A DNA stretch of 64,000 bases from Puia dinghuensis (GTDB taxonomy: Bacteria > Bacteroidota > Bacteroidia > Chitinophagales > Chitinophagaceae), in the NCBI RefSeq assembly GCF_014642875.1, contig NZ_BMJC01000005.1:248001-312000 (forward strand), in the 5' to 3' direction. This document shows, one piece after another, positions 15,389 through 23,172 of this stretch. A program made the position numbers and the translations under genes. Positions within the stretch are counted from its first letter, which is position 1. Each line of letters starts with the position of its first letter. The notes under the pieces are model-generated. The model saw nothing but the letters and a program-made list of their open reading frames with translations, was not told the DNA's origin and did not search any database.

Positions 15389-16099
15389 ATGACACCCACT
15401 CGCATCATACACCTTGAAAATATCCACAAAAGCTATTACATGGGCAAGCAGGCCCTTCCCGTACTAAAAGGCGTTTCCCTGGATATCCTCAAAAACGAAT
15501 ATGTGGCCCTCATGGGGCCCTCAGGCTCCGGTAAGAGTACCCTCATGAACATCCTGGGCTGCCTCGACACCCCCACCTCCGGAGTATATGTCCTCAACAA
15601 CCAGGATGTCAGCGAGATGTCCGACGACAGTCTTGCCGATGTCCGCAATGTCGAGATCGGGTTCGTCTTCCAGCAATTCAACCTCATGCCCCGCCTCACG
15701 GCAGCAGAGAATGTCGCCCTGCCCCTGGTCTATGCCGGCGTACCAAGAAAACAGCGGATGCAACGGGCCATGGACGTTCTGGAAAAGGTCAGCCTCACCG
15801 ATCGCAGCCATCACAAACCCAATGAGCTCTCCGGCGGCCAGTGTCAGCGCGTAGCCATCGCCAGGGCCCTTATCAATAATCCTTCCCTTATCCTTGCCGA
15901 TGAACCCACGGGTAACCTCGATACAAAGACCTCCATCGAGATCATGGACATCTTCAGCAGCATCCAGGCCGCAGGCAACACCGTCGTTCTCGTCACGCAT
16001 GAAGAGGATATCGCCAACTACGCCCACCGCATCGTACGGTTGCGCGACGGGGAGATAGAAAGCGACCGCCGCCGCCACGCACAGGCAGTAATGCCCTGA
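15389..16099 (+). CDS. ABC transporter ATP-binding protein, LolD/MacB type
   Basis: A 236-residue ATPase of the LolCDE/MacB/FtsE class, which drives lipoprotein release or export of peptides and drugs through FtsX-like permeases. Walker [11 protein letters not shown]-loop VFQQFNLM, signature [15 protein letters not shown], Walker [13 protein letters not shown] and the H-loop VTHE are all intact. The signature is LSGGQ with a following Cys, a minor change. No permease gene is adjacent, so its partner must be encoded elsewhere. A second, related ATPase lies at 16981 on the other strand. The C-terminal tail is basic and short. Confidence 0.9.
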   Translation: MTPTRIIHLENIHKSYYMGKQALPVLKGVSLDILKNEYVALMGPSGSGKSTLMNILGCLDTPTSGVYVLNNQDVSEMSDDSLADVRNVEIGFVFQQFNLMPRLTAAENVALPLVYAGVPRKQRMQRAMDVLEKVSLTDRSHHKPNELSGGQCQRVAIARALINNPSLILADEPTGNLDTKTSIEIMDIFSSIQAAGNTVVLVTHEEDIANYAHRIVRLRDGEIESDRRRHAQAVMP

Positions 16100-16102
16100 C
16101 AT

Positions 16103-16234
16103 CTCCAACCATCCTAACCGCAACCGCTCCAACCATCCTGACCCCAACCGCCGCAACCAAAAACACAAAGGTCCCAAACCAGCCGGAAACCATAACACCA
16201 ATACCCAGCCCCGCGACCCAACCGGAAACCATAA
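16103..16234 (+). repeat. Two short direct-repeat pairs between ABC ATPase and cob adenosyltransferase genes
   Basis: CTCCAACCATCCT occurs at 16103-16115 and 16127-16139 (24-bp period), and CCGGAAACCATAA at 16183-16195 and 16222-16234 (39-bp period), the second ending just before the next start codon. The spacer is C/A-rich, like the other slippage-prone patches. Confidence 0.65.
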
Positions 16235-16238
16235 TACC

Positions 16239-16862
16239 ATGGCTATAAGAATCTATACCAAAACAGGGGACAAAGGAACCACCTCCCTTATTGGCGGCAC
16301 AAAAGTCTCCAAGAGCAACCTCCGCATCGAAGCCTATGGCACTGTTGATGAACTCAACTCCTTCATCGGGTTGCTTAGCGATCAGCTACACACCGCCACT
16401 GCAGCCCATGCCGCCGCTGCCATCCTCGCCGGCGCCTCCAACCCCGAACCCCTCTTCTCCGAAGCCCAAACCATGCTCCGCGAGATTCAGGATCGGCTCT
16501 TCACCGTCGGCTCCTCCCTCGCCTGTGACCCGGAGAAAGAGCCAAAGTTGAAAATACCCGATCTCTCCGAAGACGATCTCCAACTGCTGGAGGCTACAAT
16601 AGATGCTATGGAAGCCGACCTCCCGCCCATGAAGTCCTTTCTCTTACCGGGAGGCCATCCTGCCGTCTCTACCGCCCATATTGTTCGATGTGTCTGCCGC
16701 CGCGCCGAGCGATGCTGTGTCCGGATGCAGGACGAACAACTCTTCCTCGAACCCCTCGTCCTGCGCTATCTCAATCGGCTCAGCGACTACTTCTTCGTAC
16801 TCGCCCGCTTCATCGGCCACCACCTCGGGGTCCCGGAGATCCCCTGGAAGCCCCGCGTATGA
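16239..16862 (+). CDS. Cob(I)alamin adenosyltransferase, PduO type
   Basis: A 207-residue corrinoid adenosyltransferase that transfers the 5'-deoxyadenosyl group of ATP to cob(I)alamin, giving coenzyme B12. The N-terminal ATP loop TKTGDKGTTSLIGG (7-20), the AYGTVDELNSFIGL helix, FLLPGG and the C-terminal RRAER/YLNRLSDYFFVLAR segments are diagnostic of the PduO family. A variable stretch of about 20 residues (Ala/Pro-rich) lies in the first loop region. It probably follows the ABC ATPase in one transcript, though 139 bp of repeats separate them. Its likely users are B12 enzymes such as methylmalonyl-CoA mutase, not seen here. Confidence 0.92.
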   Translation: MAIRIYTKTGDKGTTSLIGGTKVSKSNLRIEAYGTVDELNSFIGLLSDQLHTATAAHAAAAILAGASNPEPLFSEAQTMLREIQDRLFTVGSSLACDPEKEPKLKIPDLSEDDLQLLEATIDAMEADLPPMKSFLLPGGHPAVSTAHIVRCVCRRAERCCVRMQDEQLFLEPLVLRYLNRLSDYFFVLARFIGHHLGVPEIPWKPRV

Positions 16863-16879
16863 CCTGGGCGTTCCCCTTC

Positions 16880-16944
16880 GGGTCGGGCTTTCCGCTACAA
16901 GTCCTCGCTTACAGCTCCGGGCTTTCCGCTTCAATCCCTAACGC
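16880..16944 (+). repeat. Dispersed intergenic repeat, copy 2
   Basis: It has the same two blocks as 10752-10832 in the same order and orientation (CGGGCTTTCC...GTCCTCGC, then GCTCCGGGCT...ATCCCTAACGC), with the middle shorter. It lies between the convergent ends of the adenosyltransferase and lolD genes. Confidence 0.5.
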
Positions 16945-16980
16945 ATCCTCTCCCGCAAGAGCCCCATAAAAATTTGATTA

Positions 16981-17634
16981 TCAATTAACAATCATCCCAT
17001 CCTTCATGTGGAGTACCCGGTCGCTCATAGTGGCCAGCTCTTCGTTATGGGTGACGATAAGAAAGGTCTGTTGAAACCGGTTGCGCAGGTCGAAGAAAAG
17101 CTGATGCAGCTCCTTCGCATTTGCCGTGTCCAGGTTGCCGGTCGGCTCATCGGCGAATACGATATCCGGGTTGTTGATAAGTGCCCGGGCCACCGCCACC
17201 CGTTGTTGTTCCCCGCCGGATAAGGCCCCGGGCTTGTTCTCTATGCGATGGTCGACACCGAGTACCCGCAGCAATTCGAGTGCCTGTTCTTCTACCTCCC
17301 GTTTCTTTCGGCCGGCGATCCACCCCGGAATACACACGTTTTCGAGGGCGCTAAACTCCGGAAGCAGGTGATGGAACTGGAATACAAAACCGATGTGTTT
17401 ATTACGGAACGCCGCCAGTGGCCTGCCTTTGAGGTCATGGATCTTTTTATTTTGCAGGAATATCTCACCCGAAGCCGGTTCATCCAGGGTGCCGAGTATA
17501 TGCAGCAGGGTACTTTTTCCTGACCCGGAAGGGCCGACAATGCTAACGATCTCGCCTTTTGCAATATTCACCGTTACCCCCTTCAAAACCCACAGATTCC
17601 CATAATATTTTTGTATTCCCTTGGCTGTTAACAT
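16981..17634 (-). CDS. lolD: Lipoprotein-releasing-type ABC transporter ATP-binding protein
   Basis: A 217-residue ATPase of the LolD family, expected to energise a LolCE-like permease that extracts lipoproteins from the inner membrane toward the outer membrane. Walker [12 protein letters not shown]-loop VFQFHHLLPEF (a LolD hallmark), signature LSGGEQQRVAVARAL, Walker [13 protein letters not shown] and H-loop VTHNEE are intact. It is a compact member with no extra domain and no permease gene alongside. The upstream region holds an 11-bp inverted repeat and several hairpins. It is more typical of LolD than the paralogue at 15389. Confidence 0.88.
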   Translation of the reverse strand: MLTAKGIQKYYGNLWVLKGVTVNIAKGEIVSIVGPSGSGKSTLLHILGTLDEPASGEIFLQNKKIHDLKGRPLAAFRNKHIGFVFQFHHLLPEFSALENVCIPGWIAGRKKREVEEQALELLRVLGVDHRIENKPGALSGGEQQRVAVARALINNPDIVFADEPTGNLDTANAKELHQLFFDLRNRFQQTFLIVTHNEELATMSDRVLHMKDGMIVN

Positions 17635-17671
17635 ACTATTAATTTAGTCGCGGCGTTGTACGATAGCCGGC

Positions 17672-17705
17672 GGCAAAAAATTGCAAAATAAAATAATTTT
17701 TTGCC
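17672..17705. repeat. Perfect 11-bp inverted repeat upstream of lolD
   Basis: GGCAAAAAATT (17672-17682) and AATTTTTTGCC (17695-17705) are perfectly complementary around a 12-base A/T-rich centre. The element sits about 40 bp upstream of the leftward lolD start. It could be a regulator site or an RNA stem in the lolD leader; read leftward it ends TTTTTTGCC, so an attenuator is possible. Confidence 0.55.
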
Positions 17706-17723
17706 TTGGCACCTCTAATGTCG

Positions 17724-17758
17724 GTCCACTTCATGGACGAACCGGACTCCGCCCGGTT
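17724..17758. other. Pair of adjacent hairpins in the lolD/DUF2795 intergenic region
   Basis: GTCCA-CTTCA-TGGAC (17724-17738) is followed at once by AACCGG-ACTCCGC-CCGGTT (17740-17758), and then by a weaker TGCGGCGGCTGCA element. Two perfect hairpins in a row suggest a structured RNA or leader, on either strand. It has no tRNA features and matches no family I recognise. Confidence 0.4.
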
Positions 17759-17872
17759 AGGACATGCGGCGGCTGCACCGTAAACGCATAGCACAAACGT
17801 ACAAGTTAGCCCTCAGAATCGATAAAAAATTTACACATAGGCCTCCGTTGGTCAAAATAGGAAAGGAGAAAT

Positions 17873-17903
17873 TTGGAGAAATCATTTTAAAAATTACTTT
17901 TGC
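17873..17903 (+). promoter_or_regulatory. Promoter of the DUF2795-like gene
   Basis: TTG (17873-17875), 19 bases, TACTTTTGC (17895-17903): a full match to the Bacteroidota primary promoter. The start codon follows 16 bases after the -7 element, giving a leader of about 10 nt. Confidence 0.75.
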
Positions 17904-17918
17904 GAAAAATTAAGAACG

Positions 17919-18140
17919 ATGTTTTGGACGCTTGAATTAGCCAGCTACCTGGAAGATGCCCCCTGGCCGGCTACCAAAGATGAATTGATCGATTATGCTA
18001 TTCGTTCCGGTGCCCCCATCGAAGTAGTAGAGAATTTACAGGAGTTGGAAGACGAAGGAGAGATTTACGAGGGAATAGACGATATCTGGCCCGACTATCC
18101 CAGTCAAGAAGATTTCTTTTTCAACGAAGACGAATATTAA
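17919..18140 (+). CDS. Small acidic DUF2795-like protein
   Basis: A 73-residue cytoplasmic protein rich in Asp and Glu. It opens with MFWTLELASYLEDAPWPATKDELIDYAIRSG-type sequence, where a short helix, a WPATKDELIDYA turn and a VVENLQELED helix suggest the DUF2795 fold seen in many small Bacteroidota proteins; the C-terminal third is acidic and aromatic (DDIWPDYPSQEDFFF). Function is unknown. It has its own strong promoter and an excellent terminator, so it is transcribed alone as a short mRNA of about 260 nt, which often means high expression. Codon use matches its neighbours. Confidence 0.8.
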   Translation: MFWTLELASYLEDAPWPATKDELIDYAIRSGAPIEVVENLQELEDEGEIYEGIDDIWPDYPSQEDFFFNEDEY

Positions 18141-18143
18141 CAA

Positions 18144-18176
18144 AGTGGCGCTCCTCCGGAGCGCCACTCTTTTTTT
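18144..18176. terminator. Strong bidirectional terminator
   Basis: AGTGGCGCTCC (18144-18154) pairs perfectly with GGAGCGCCACT (18158-18168) across a 3-base loop and is followed by a T-run from 18170. An A-tract is weak on the other side, but the stem is placed to end both the small rightward gene and the leftward fabI. Confidence 0.9.
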
Positions 18177-18987
18177 ATTTCTCCATCTGATTGATCACCG
18201 CTTCCGTCACACCGATCGATGAGAACCCGCCATCATGAAACAGGTTCTGCATCGTCACCATTTTCGTCAGATCGCTAAACAAGGTTACACAATAGTCGGC
18301 ACACTCGTCGGCCGACGCATTCCCCAACGGACTCATCTTCTCCGCATAGGTAATAAATCCGTCAAAACCCTTTACTCCGCTGCCCGCCGTAGTCCGCGTC
18401 GGTGACTGCGAAACGGTATTGACCCGTACTTTCTTCTTCATTCCATAATTATATCCAAAGCTCCGCGCCACACTCTCCAGCAGGGCCTTTGCATCAGCCA
18501 TTTCATTGTAATCCGGGAAAACCCGCTGAGCGGCGATATAGGTCAGCGCAACCACGCTGGCGCCTTCATTCAGCGCATCCATATCCCAGGCCGTCCGCAA
18601 CACTCGGTGCAGGGACATCGCCGAAATATCCAGCGTCTTCTTGTTCCACTCATAATCTATCTCCGTATAGCTCTTCCCCTTCCGCACATTCAGACTCATT
18701 CCGATGGAATGCAGCACAAAATCGATGCCCCCGCCAAAATGTTTCATCGATTCCTCAAACAGCTTCTTCAGATCTTCCATGCTGGTGACATCAGCACCGA
18801 TGACAGGAGCTTTCACCTCTTCGGCTAATTTGTTGATCTCGCCCATCCGCAAAGCCACGGGCGCATTCGTCAGTACCAGCTGCGCACTTTCTTCGTGACA
18901 TCTCAAAGCCGTCCGCCAGGCAATGGACTTTTCGTCCAACGCGCCGAATATGATTCCCTTTTTCCCCTTAAGCAGGTTATATGCCAT
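18175..18987 (-). CDS. fabI: Enoyl-[acyl-carrier-protein] reductase (NADH)
   Basis: FabI reduces the enoyl-ACP double bond in the last step of each fatty-acid elongation cycle. This 270-residue SDR protein has the FabI start LKGKKGIIFGALDEKSIAW (cofactor loop), VLHSIG, and the Tyr-x6-Lys pair in YNEMADAK, with the SQSPTRT segment that follows the active site. The sequence around the usual first tyrosine reads TYIAAQRVFPDYN, so the outer Tyr is present as well. It is the last gene of the leftward cluster starting at 26720, 29 bases after a small membrane-protein gene, and ends at a shared terminator. It is likely the main target of triclosan-type inhibitors in this organism (known for the family). 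Confidence 0.93.
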   Translation of the reverse strand: MAYNLLKGKKGIIFGALDEKSIAWRTALRCHEESAQLVLTNAPVALRMGEINKLAEEVKAPVIGADVTSMEDLKKLFEESMKHFGGGIDFVLHSIGMSLNVRKGKSYTEIDYEWNKKTLDISAMSLHRVLRTAWDMDALNEGASVVALTYIAAQRVFPDYNEMADAKALLESVARSFGYNYGMKKKVRVNTVSQSPTRTTAGSGVKGFDGFITYAEKMSPLGNASADECADYCVTLFSDLTKMVTMQNLFHDGGFSSIGVTEAVINQMEK

Positions 18988-19016
18988 AGATTGAATTTTG
19001 CGCCAAATATATACAA

Positions 19017-19220
19017 TTATCGCCCAAACAACCTCACCATCAGTCCAACGATAAGAACGGTATACACCACGATGAGTATAAAATTCGAAAAGAGGAAGAG
19101 GAAGAATCTACCCGCCGATTCGCGGGGCCGCATCACCCCCTGCAACCAGCGATTGAGATAGTACACCGGAACCAGCGCCAGCCCGATGATCAGTAATATA
19201 AGTAAGGAACGAAATTTCAT
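19017..19220 (-). CDS. Small two-helix membrane protein
   Basis: A 67-residue protein starting at MKFRSLLILLIIG with two hydrophobic helices (about 4-22 and 38-62) joined by a basic loop (RPRESAGR). An earlier in-frame start at 19253 would overlap recN. No family is recognised. It lies between recN and fabI on the same strand with short gaps, so it is probably co-transcribed. Similar small membrane proteins next to recN occur in Bacteroidota, but no function is known to me. Confidence 0.7.
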   Translation of the reverse strand: MKFRSLLILLIIGLALVPVYYLNRWLQGVMRPRESAGRFFLFLFSNFILIVVYTVLIVGLMVRLFGR

Positions 19221-19249
19221 AATCTCATCCAGGCATGATCCGCCAGCCA

Positions 19250-20905
19250 TCATCCCAACACCATTTCCCGGGCATTTTCCAACGCCGCCGCCGTAGGCTT
19301 CTCCCCGCTTAGCATCTGGGCGATAGCGGTGATCCGCTCATCCTGATTCAACAGGCGTATATTGGTTTTAATGGCTTCCCCTTTGACAGCCTTGTATACA
19401 AAATAATGCGCATCGGCCTTCCCGGCAATCTGCGGCTGATGGGTGATACAGATCACCTGCCGCTTCTTCGCCAAACCTTTTAAAATGACCCCGACCTGCC
19501 TTGCCGCTTCTCCGGAAATACCTGTGTCGATCTCGTCAAAAATAAGCGTCGGCAGATCGATGGATTCTGCCACAAGGGATTTGATGCAAAGCATCAGGCG
19601 GCTCAATTCACCACCGGAAGCTACTTTGCGGATGGGTTCATATCGCTCGCTCTTGTTGGCGTCAAAAAGGAATTCGACAGCATCCGCGCCAAAAGCATTG
19701 AGCTCGGCCGGCGCCACCTGAACTTTCAACCGGGCATTGGGCATACCCACCTGCTTGAGCAGCTTATTCACTTTTTCCTCCAACGGTGTGGCCTGCGCCT
19801 GACGGCTCTTGGACAACACCGCGGCCTTTTGCTGCACCTCCTTCAAAATCCTGGCGACTTCCTTCTCACCGGCCGCTATACCTGCTTCTACCTGCAGGGT
19901 GTCCTGCAGCTTATGTTCCAGTTGCCCGTATATATCCAGCAAGGCGCCGGTAGTTTGCACCCCATGTTTCTTTAATAGCTTATACCCGGTAGAAAGTCGT
20001 TCGTTTATCTCTTCTATCCGGCGCGGGTCATAGCTTACTTCTTCATTTATCCGGTCTACCTCTCCCGCAATATCCTGCAACTCTATCTGCACCGACGACA
20101 TCCGTTCGGCCAGCGCGGACAGTTCCGCATGATACCCCGCATAGGTCTGCAGGGAATGAAGAAGGCTCCTCAGCTGTTGTACCAGCGGCTGCTCGCCTTC
20201 CTGCAGATCGTAATAGATTTTGGATAATGCCGTCTTGATCCCCTCCGAATTATTCAACAGCTTCAACTCCTGATCCAGCTCTTCCAATTCGTTTTCTCGC
20301 AGACTCGCCTCGTTGAGCTCATCAAAAAGGAATTTGTTATAGTCCAGCTCTTTATTGAACTGTGCCTGTTGTTCCCGCAGGGTCGCCAGCTCCCGGGCCG
20401 CAGCCTGCCAATTACGGTACAGCCCACGGTATTCCTCCAGTACGGTACCCTGACCCGCAAGCGCATCCAACACCTCCCTTTGAAAATCCGATTCACCCAG
20501 CTCCAGCGTATCGAATTGACGATGCAGATCGACTAATAACGAGCTCAACCCCCTCAGCTGTTCGAGATTCACCGACGTGTCGTTTACAAACGCCCTGGAC
20601 TTACCCGAAGGTGCTATCTCCCGCCTGATCACCACCTCATCTTCGACGTCCAGATCATTAGCCGTAAAAAAAGCCGCCACTTCTTTCTTCCCGCCAAGCG
20701 CAAAGACGCCCTCCACCACAGACTTCTTATCGCGCTGAAGCAGCACCGCCGTGTCGGCCCGGTCGCCAAGAATCAGCGAAAGTGCACCCATCAGGATGGA
20801 TTTACCCGCGCCTGTCTCGCCCGTGATCACATTCAGCCGTTGCGAAAAATCGATATTCAACGCATCGATGATGGCGTAGTTCTGTATTTGCAACCTTTGT
20901 AGCAT
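19250..20905 (-). CDS. recN: DNA repair protein RecN
   Basis: A 551-residue SMC-like ATPase recruited early to double-strand breaks. The start MLQRLQIQNYAIID is used (an upstream Met adds four residues). Walker A GETGAGKS sits near residue 30, followed by the long paired coiled coils of the middle, and near the end the ABC signature region VASGGELSRLMLCIKS, Walker B LPTLIFDEIDTGISG and the H-loop CITHQPQIA. It is in a leftward cluster: 29 bases after the TPR gene and just before a small membrane protein and fabI. Whether it is SOS-controlled cannot be told; no LexA-like box was noted. Confidence 0.95.
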   Translation of the reverse strand: MLQRLQIQNYAIIDALNIDFSQRLNVITGETGAGKSILMGALSLILGDRADTAVLLQRDKKSVVEGVFALGGKKEVAAFFTANDLDVEDEVVIRREIAPSGKSRAFVNDTSVNLEQLRGLSSLLVDLHRQFDTLELGESDFQREVLDALAGQGTVLEEYRGLYRNWQAAARELATLREQQAQFNKELDYNKFLFDELNEASLRENELEELDQELKLLNNSEGIKTALSKIYYDLQEGEQPLVQQLRSLLHSLQTYAGYHAELSALAERMSSVQIELQDIAGEVDRINEEVSYDPRRIEEINERLSTGYKLLKKHGVQTTGALLDIYGQLEHKLQDTLQVEAGIAAGEKEVARILKEVQQKAAVLSKSRQAQATPLEEKVNKLLKQVGMPNARLKVQVAPAELNAFGADAVEFLFDANKSERYEPIRKVASGGELSRLMLCIKSLVAESIDLPTLIFDEIDTGISGEAARQVGVILKGLAKKRQVICITHQPQIAGKADAHYFVYKAVKGEAIKTNIRLLNQDERITAIAQMLSGEKPTAAALENAREMVLG

Positions 20906-20934
20906 ACGTGTAGGCAAATTAAAGAAAATTCTTT

Positions 20935-22428
20935 CTATTCACCTTTACATCTGGCGATGCCGGCCTTCGCCCGCTGGTCGAGCGAATTCTTATAGTCATG
21001 ATCCTTAAGGGAAAGGCATTTTTCGAAGAAGGAGATCGCCCGCATTTTATCCCCACGCTGTTCATAAATATATCCGATCTGCAACGCCGACCTCGCCGCA
21101 TAGTACTCCCTCAGCTGTTCGCCTGTCTTGATGGTTGTGAGATAGGCTTGAATAGCTTCATCGCTGCGGCCCAATCCATCATAGATACGTGCCAACCGGT
21201 AGGAATATTCACATTTTTCCTCCGCCGTCGCAAAACCCGCCGGATTGGTTCCCTGCAACAAGGATAAGGCTTCCGTAAAATAACCACCGTCACTCAACAG
21301 CCGCGCCCGCAACAGCTGCTTGTTGGACCACTGCTGGCTCCGCGCCTCCTTCAGGGCCTGCCGGTCGGCATCGGATTCCGTATTCCCCCTTCGCAGCACC
21401 AACAGCCGGAAACTATCGGCCTTCGATTGGTCTCCCTTCAGATAGTAAAACCAGGACAGCTTTAACAGGGCATCCTTGACATAGAACCGGCCTTGAAATC
21501 GCTGTAGGAATCGCTCCAGGTAGACCGCGGCCCCCGGCTCCAGGTGGTTGACACAGGCATAGCCCATTTCCAGGTCCCAGACAGGCATATCCAGGTAACC
21601 CGGGGCATTGCTCTTCTGGCTCATTATCTGTATTGCCAACGCGCTCCGGTGATCGTTGATACACAGGTTCGCATACAGATAGGTGTAAAGATGGTTATGC
21701 TGTACATCCAGCTGGTGCTGCCGGATATAGGCAAATACTTCCTCCCGCTTGTTCTCGATATAAAACTTCAGATAGAGATAGTAAAAAATAGCCTCATCCC
21801 GGTAGAGCCGGGCCCATTCATCATTGGAAGCCAGAAATCGCTCCAGCTGTTGCATTCCGGCCGTGATACTGCCCCTGATGCCCAGCAGGCTGCTAAGCCA
21901 TTTATACCCGTCAGGAATCGTCCCTGCCACCACCTGCATGGCCCCGCTAAGCATAGTGGCTGCAGCAAAATCCGGAAACTGTTTTGCACAATCCCGGCTT
22001 TGCAGGAAACTGCGGCGGAAATCCCAGCCCGCATCCCAGTTGTTACCAAATTTTATCCGGATAGCCGCCCATTGAAAATGGATCACGCTTCGCGTAAAGA
22101 GATTCCATGGTGAGGACTCCGGCCCCTGGCTCATCAATTCCAGCCGCTGGTCCAGCCGGTCCTTCCAGGCTTCATACTGCCTGGCATCCTCATTAAAAAA
22201 GAGTTGAAAAAAATCGATGTAGTTATCAAGGAAAAAAGGGATCAGATTATTCGGATCCCTTTTCTTTTCATTTTGCAGAAGCCGGCTGCCATCTTCCAGC
22301 CGCAACTCGATGATGGACTGGTAAGCCTGCCGGCAGGTATTGTTGAAATCGTAATGCTTTTGCCCGACGCTTAAAATAGGAATCAAGAGGCAGGCCGCAA
22401 GCGCGATCCTATTTAACCTCGATGGCAT
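20935..22428 (-). CDS. Exported tetratricopeptide-repeat protein
   Basis: A 497-residue protein with an N-terminal export signal (IALAACLLIPILSVGQ) and then mostly helical pairs; TPR-like motifs are clearest toward the C-terminus (ALSLLQGTNPAGFATAEE..., ARIYDGLGRSDEAIQAYLTTIK, GYIYEQRGDKMRAISFFEKCLSL). TPR proteins are scaffolds for protein complexes, here in the periplasm or outer membrane. Its start overlaps the end of the zinc-ribbon gene by 20 bases and recN follows 29 bases later, so it is firmly in the operon. The family is widespread in Bacteroidota beside this zinc-ribbon gene, by recollection; its function is unknown. Confidence 0.82.
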   Translation of the reverse strand: MPSRLNRIALAACLLIPILSVGQKHYDFNNTCRQAYQSIIELRLEDGSRLLQNEKKRDPNNLIPFFLDNYIDFFQLFFNEDARQYEAWKDRLDQRLELMSQGPESSPWNLFTRSVIHFQWAAIRIKFGNNWDAGWDFRRSFLQSRDCAKQFPDFAAATMLSGAMQVVAGTIPDGYKWLSSLLGIRGSITAGMQQLERFLASNDEWARLYRDEAIFYYLYLKFYIENKREEVFAYIRQHQLDVQHNHLYTYLYANLCINDHRSALAIQIMSQKSNAPGYLDMPVWDLEMGYACVNHLEPGAAVYLERFLQRFQGRFYVKDALLKLSWFYYLKGDQSKADSFRLLVLRRGNTESDADRQALKEARSQQWSNKQLLRARLLSDGGYFTEALSLLQGTNPAGFATAEEKCEYSYRLARIYDGLGRSDEAIQAYLTTIKTGEQLREYYAARSALQIGYIYEQRGDKMRAISFFEKCLSLKDHDYKNSLDQRAKAGIARCKGE

Positions 22429-23164
22429 CGTTCAGCTCATTGTCGACCAGGATACGGCCGCAGTTTTCGCAAACGATGATCTTCTTACGCTGGCGAATCT
22501 CACTCTGACGCTGGGGCGGGATAGCATTAAAGCAGCCGCCGCAGGCATCACGCAACACCGGCACCACGGCCAGCCCATTGCGGTAGTTGCTCCGGATACG
22601 GTCGTAAGAATGCAACAACCGGGGCTCGACCTTTTCCCGTGCTTCGCCGGATAATTTGGTGAAATGCTTCTCTTCCTTCTCCGTAGTAGCGATGATCTTG
22701 TCCAGCTCGTCCTTCTTGTTCTTCAAAACGGACTCCTTGCTGCCGATGTTCTTCTTCGCCTTCTCCAGCAACAACACCTTCTCGGCAATCTCTTCATTGG
22801 CGTCCTTGATATGCTTCTCGGCAAGCTTAACCTCCAGCTGCTGCATCTCGATCTCCTTATTGATCGCCTCGAATTCGCGGCTGTTCTTTACGTTCTGGCT
22901 TTGTTTATCGTATTTCTTGATCAGCGCATCGGCTTCTTTGATAGCCTCTTTCTTTTGGTTGATGAATTCCTGGATGCCGTTGATCTCTTCCTCCACCCGG
23001 GTCTGACGGGAATGCAAACCCGTGATCTCATCTTCCAGGTCGCTTACTTCCATCGGCAGTTCGCCTTTCAGGATCTTGTACTCGTCCAACTTCGATTCGA
23101 CCTTTTGGAGGGTCACCAGAGAGATGAGCTTTTCCTCCACAGAGAATTCTTTTACGCTTGACAT
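22409..23164 (-). CDS. C4-type zinc-ribbon coiled-coil protein
   Basis: A 251-residue protein made of a long antiparallel coiled coil (about 20-190, Glu/Lys-rich heptads) capped by a C-terminal C4 zinc ribbon: CGGC near 209 and CENC near 233. This is the architecture of the CT398/YbgI-neighbour family, proposed to bind nucleic acid or RNA-polymerase/transport partners. It lies directly after the Nif3-like gene (8-bp gap), a pairing found in many bacteria, and overlaps the TPR gene by 20 bases. Function is not established. Confidence 0.85.
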   Translation of the reverse strand: MSSVKEFSVEEKLISLVTLQKVESKLDEYKILKGELPMEVSDLEDEITGLHSRQTRVEEEINGIQEFINQKKEAIKEADALIKKYDKQSQNVKNSREFEAINKEIEMQQLEVKLAEKHIKDANEEIAEKVLLLEKAKKNIGSKESVLKNKKDELDKIIATTEKEEKHFTKLSGEAREKVEPRLLHSYDRIRSNYRNGLAVVPVLRDACGGCFNAIPPQRQSEIRQRKKIIVCENCGRILVDNELNDAIEVK

Positions 23165-23172
23165 AGTTGAGT

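Noticed and set aside
15389-17634. A complete LolCDE or MacAB transporter locus
   Set aside because: Two ATPase genes are present but in opposite directions and with no permease or membrane-fusion gene next to them.
17700-17790. tRNA-like sequence in the lolD upstream region
   Set aside because: No T-arm consensus, no acceptor stem pairing and no anticodon-arm layout on either strand.
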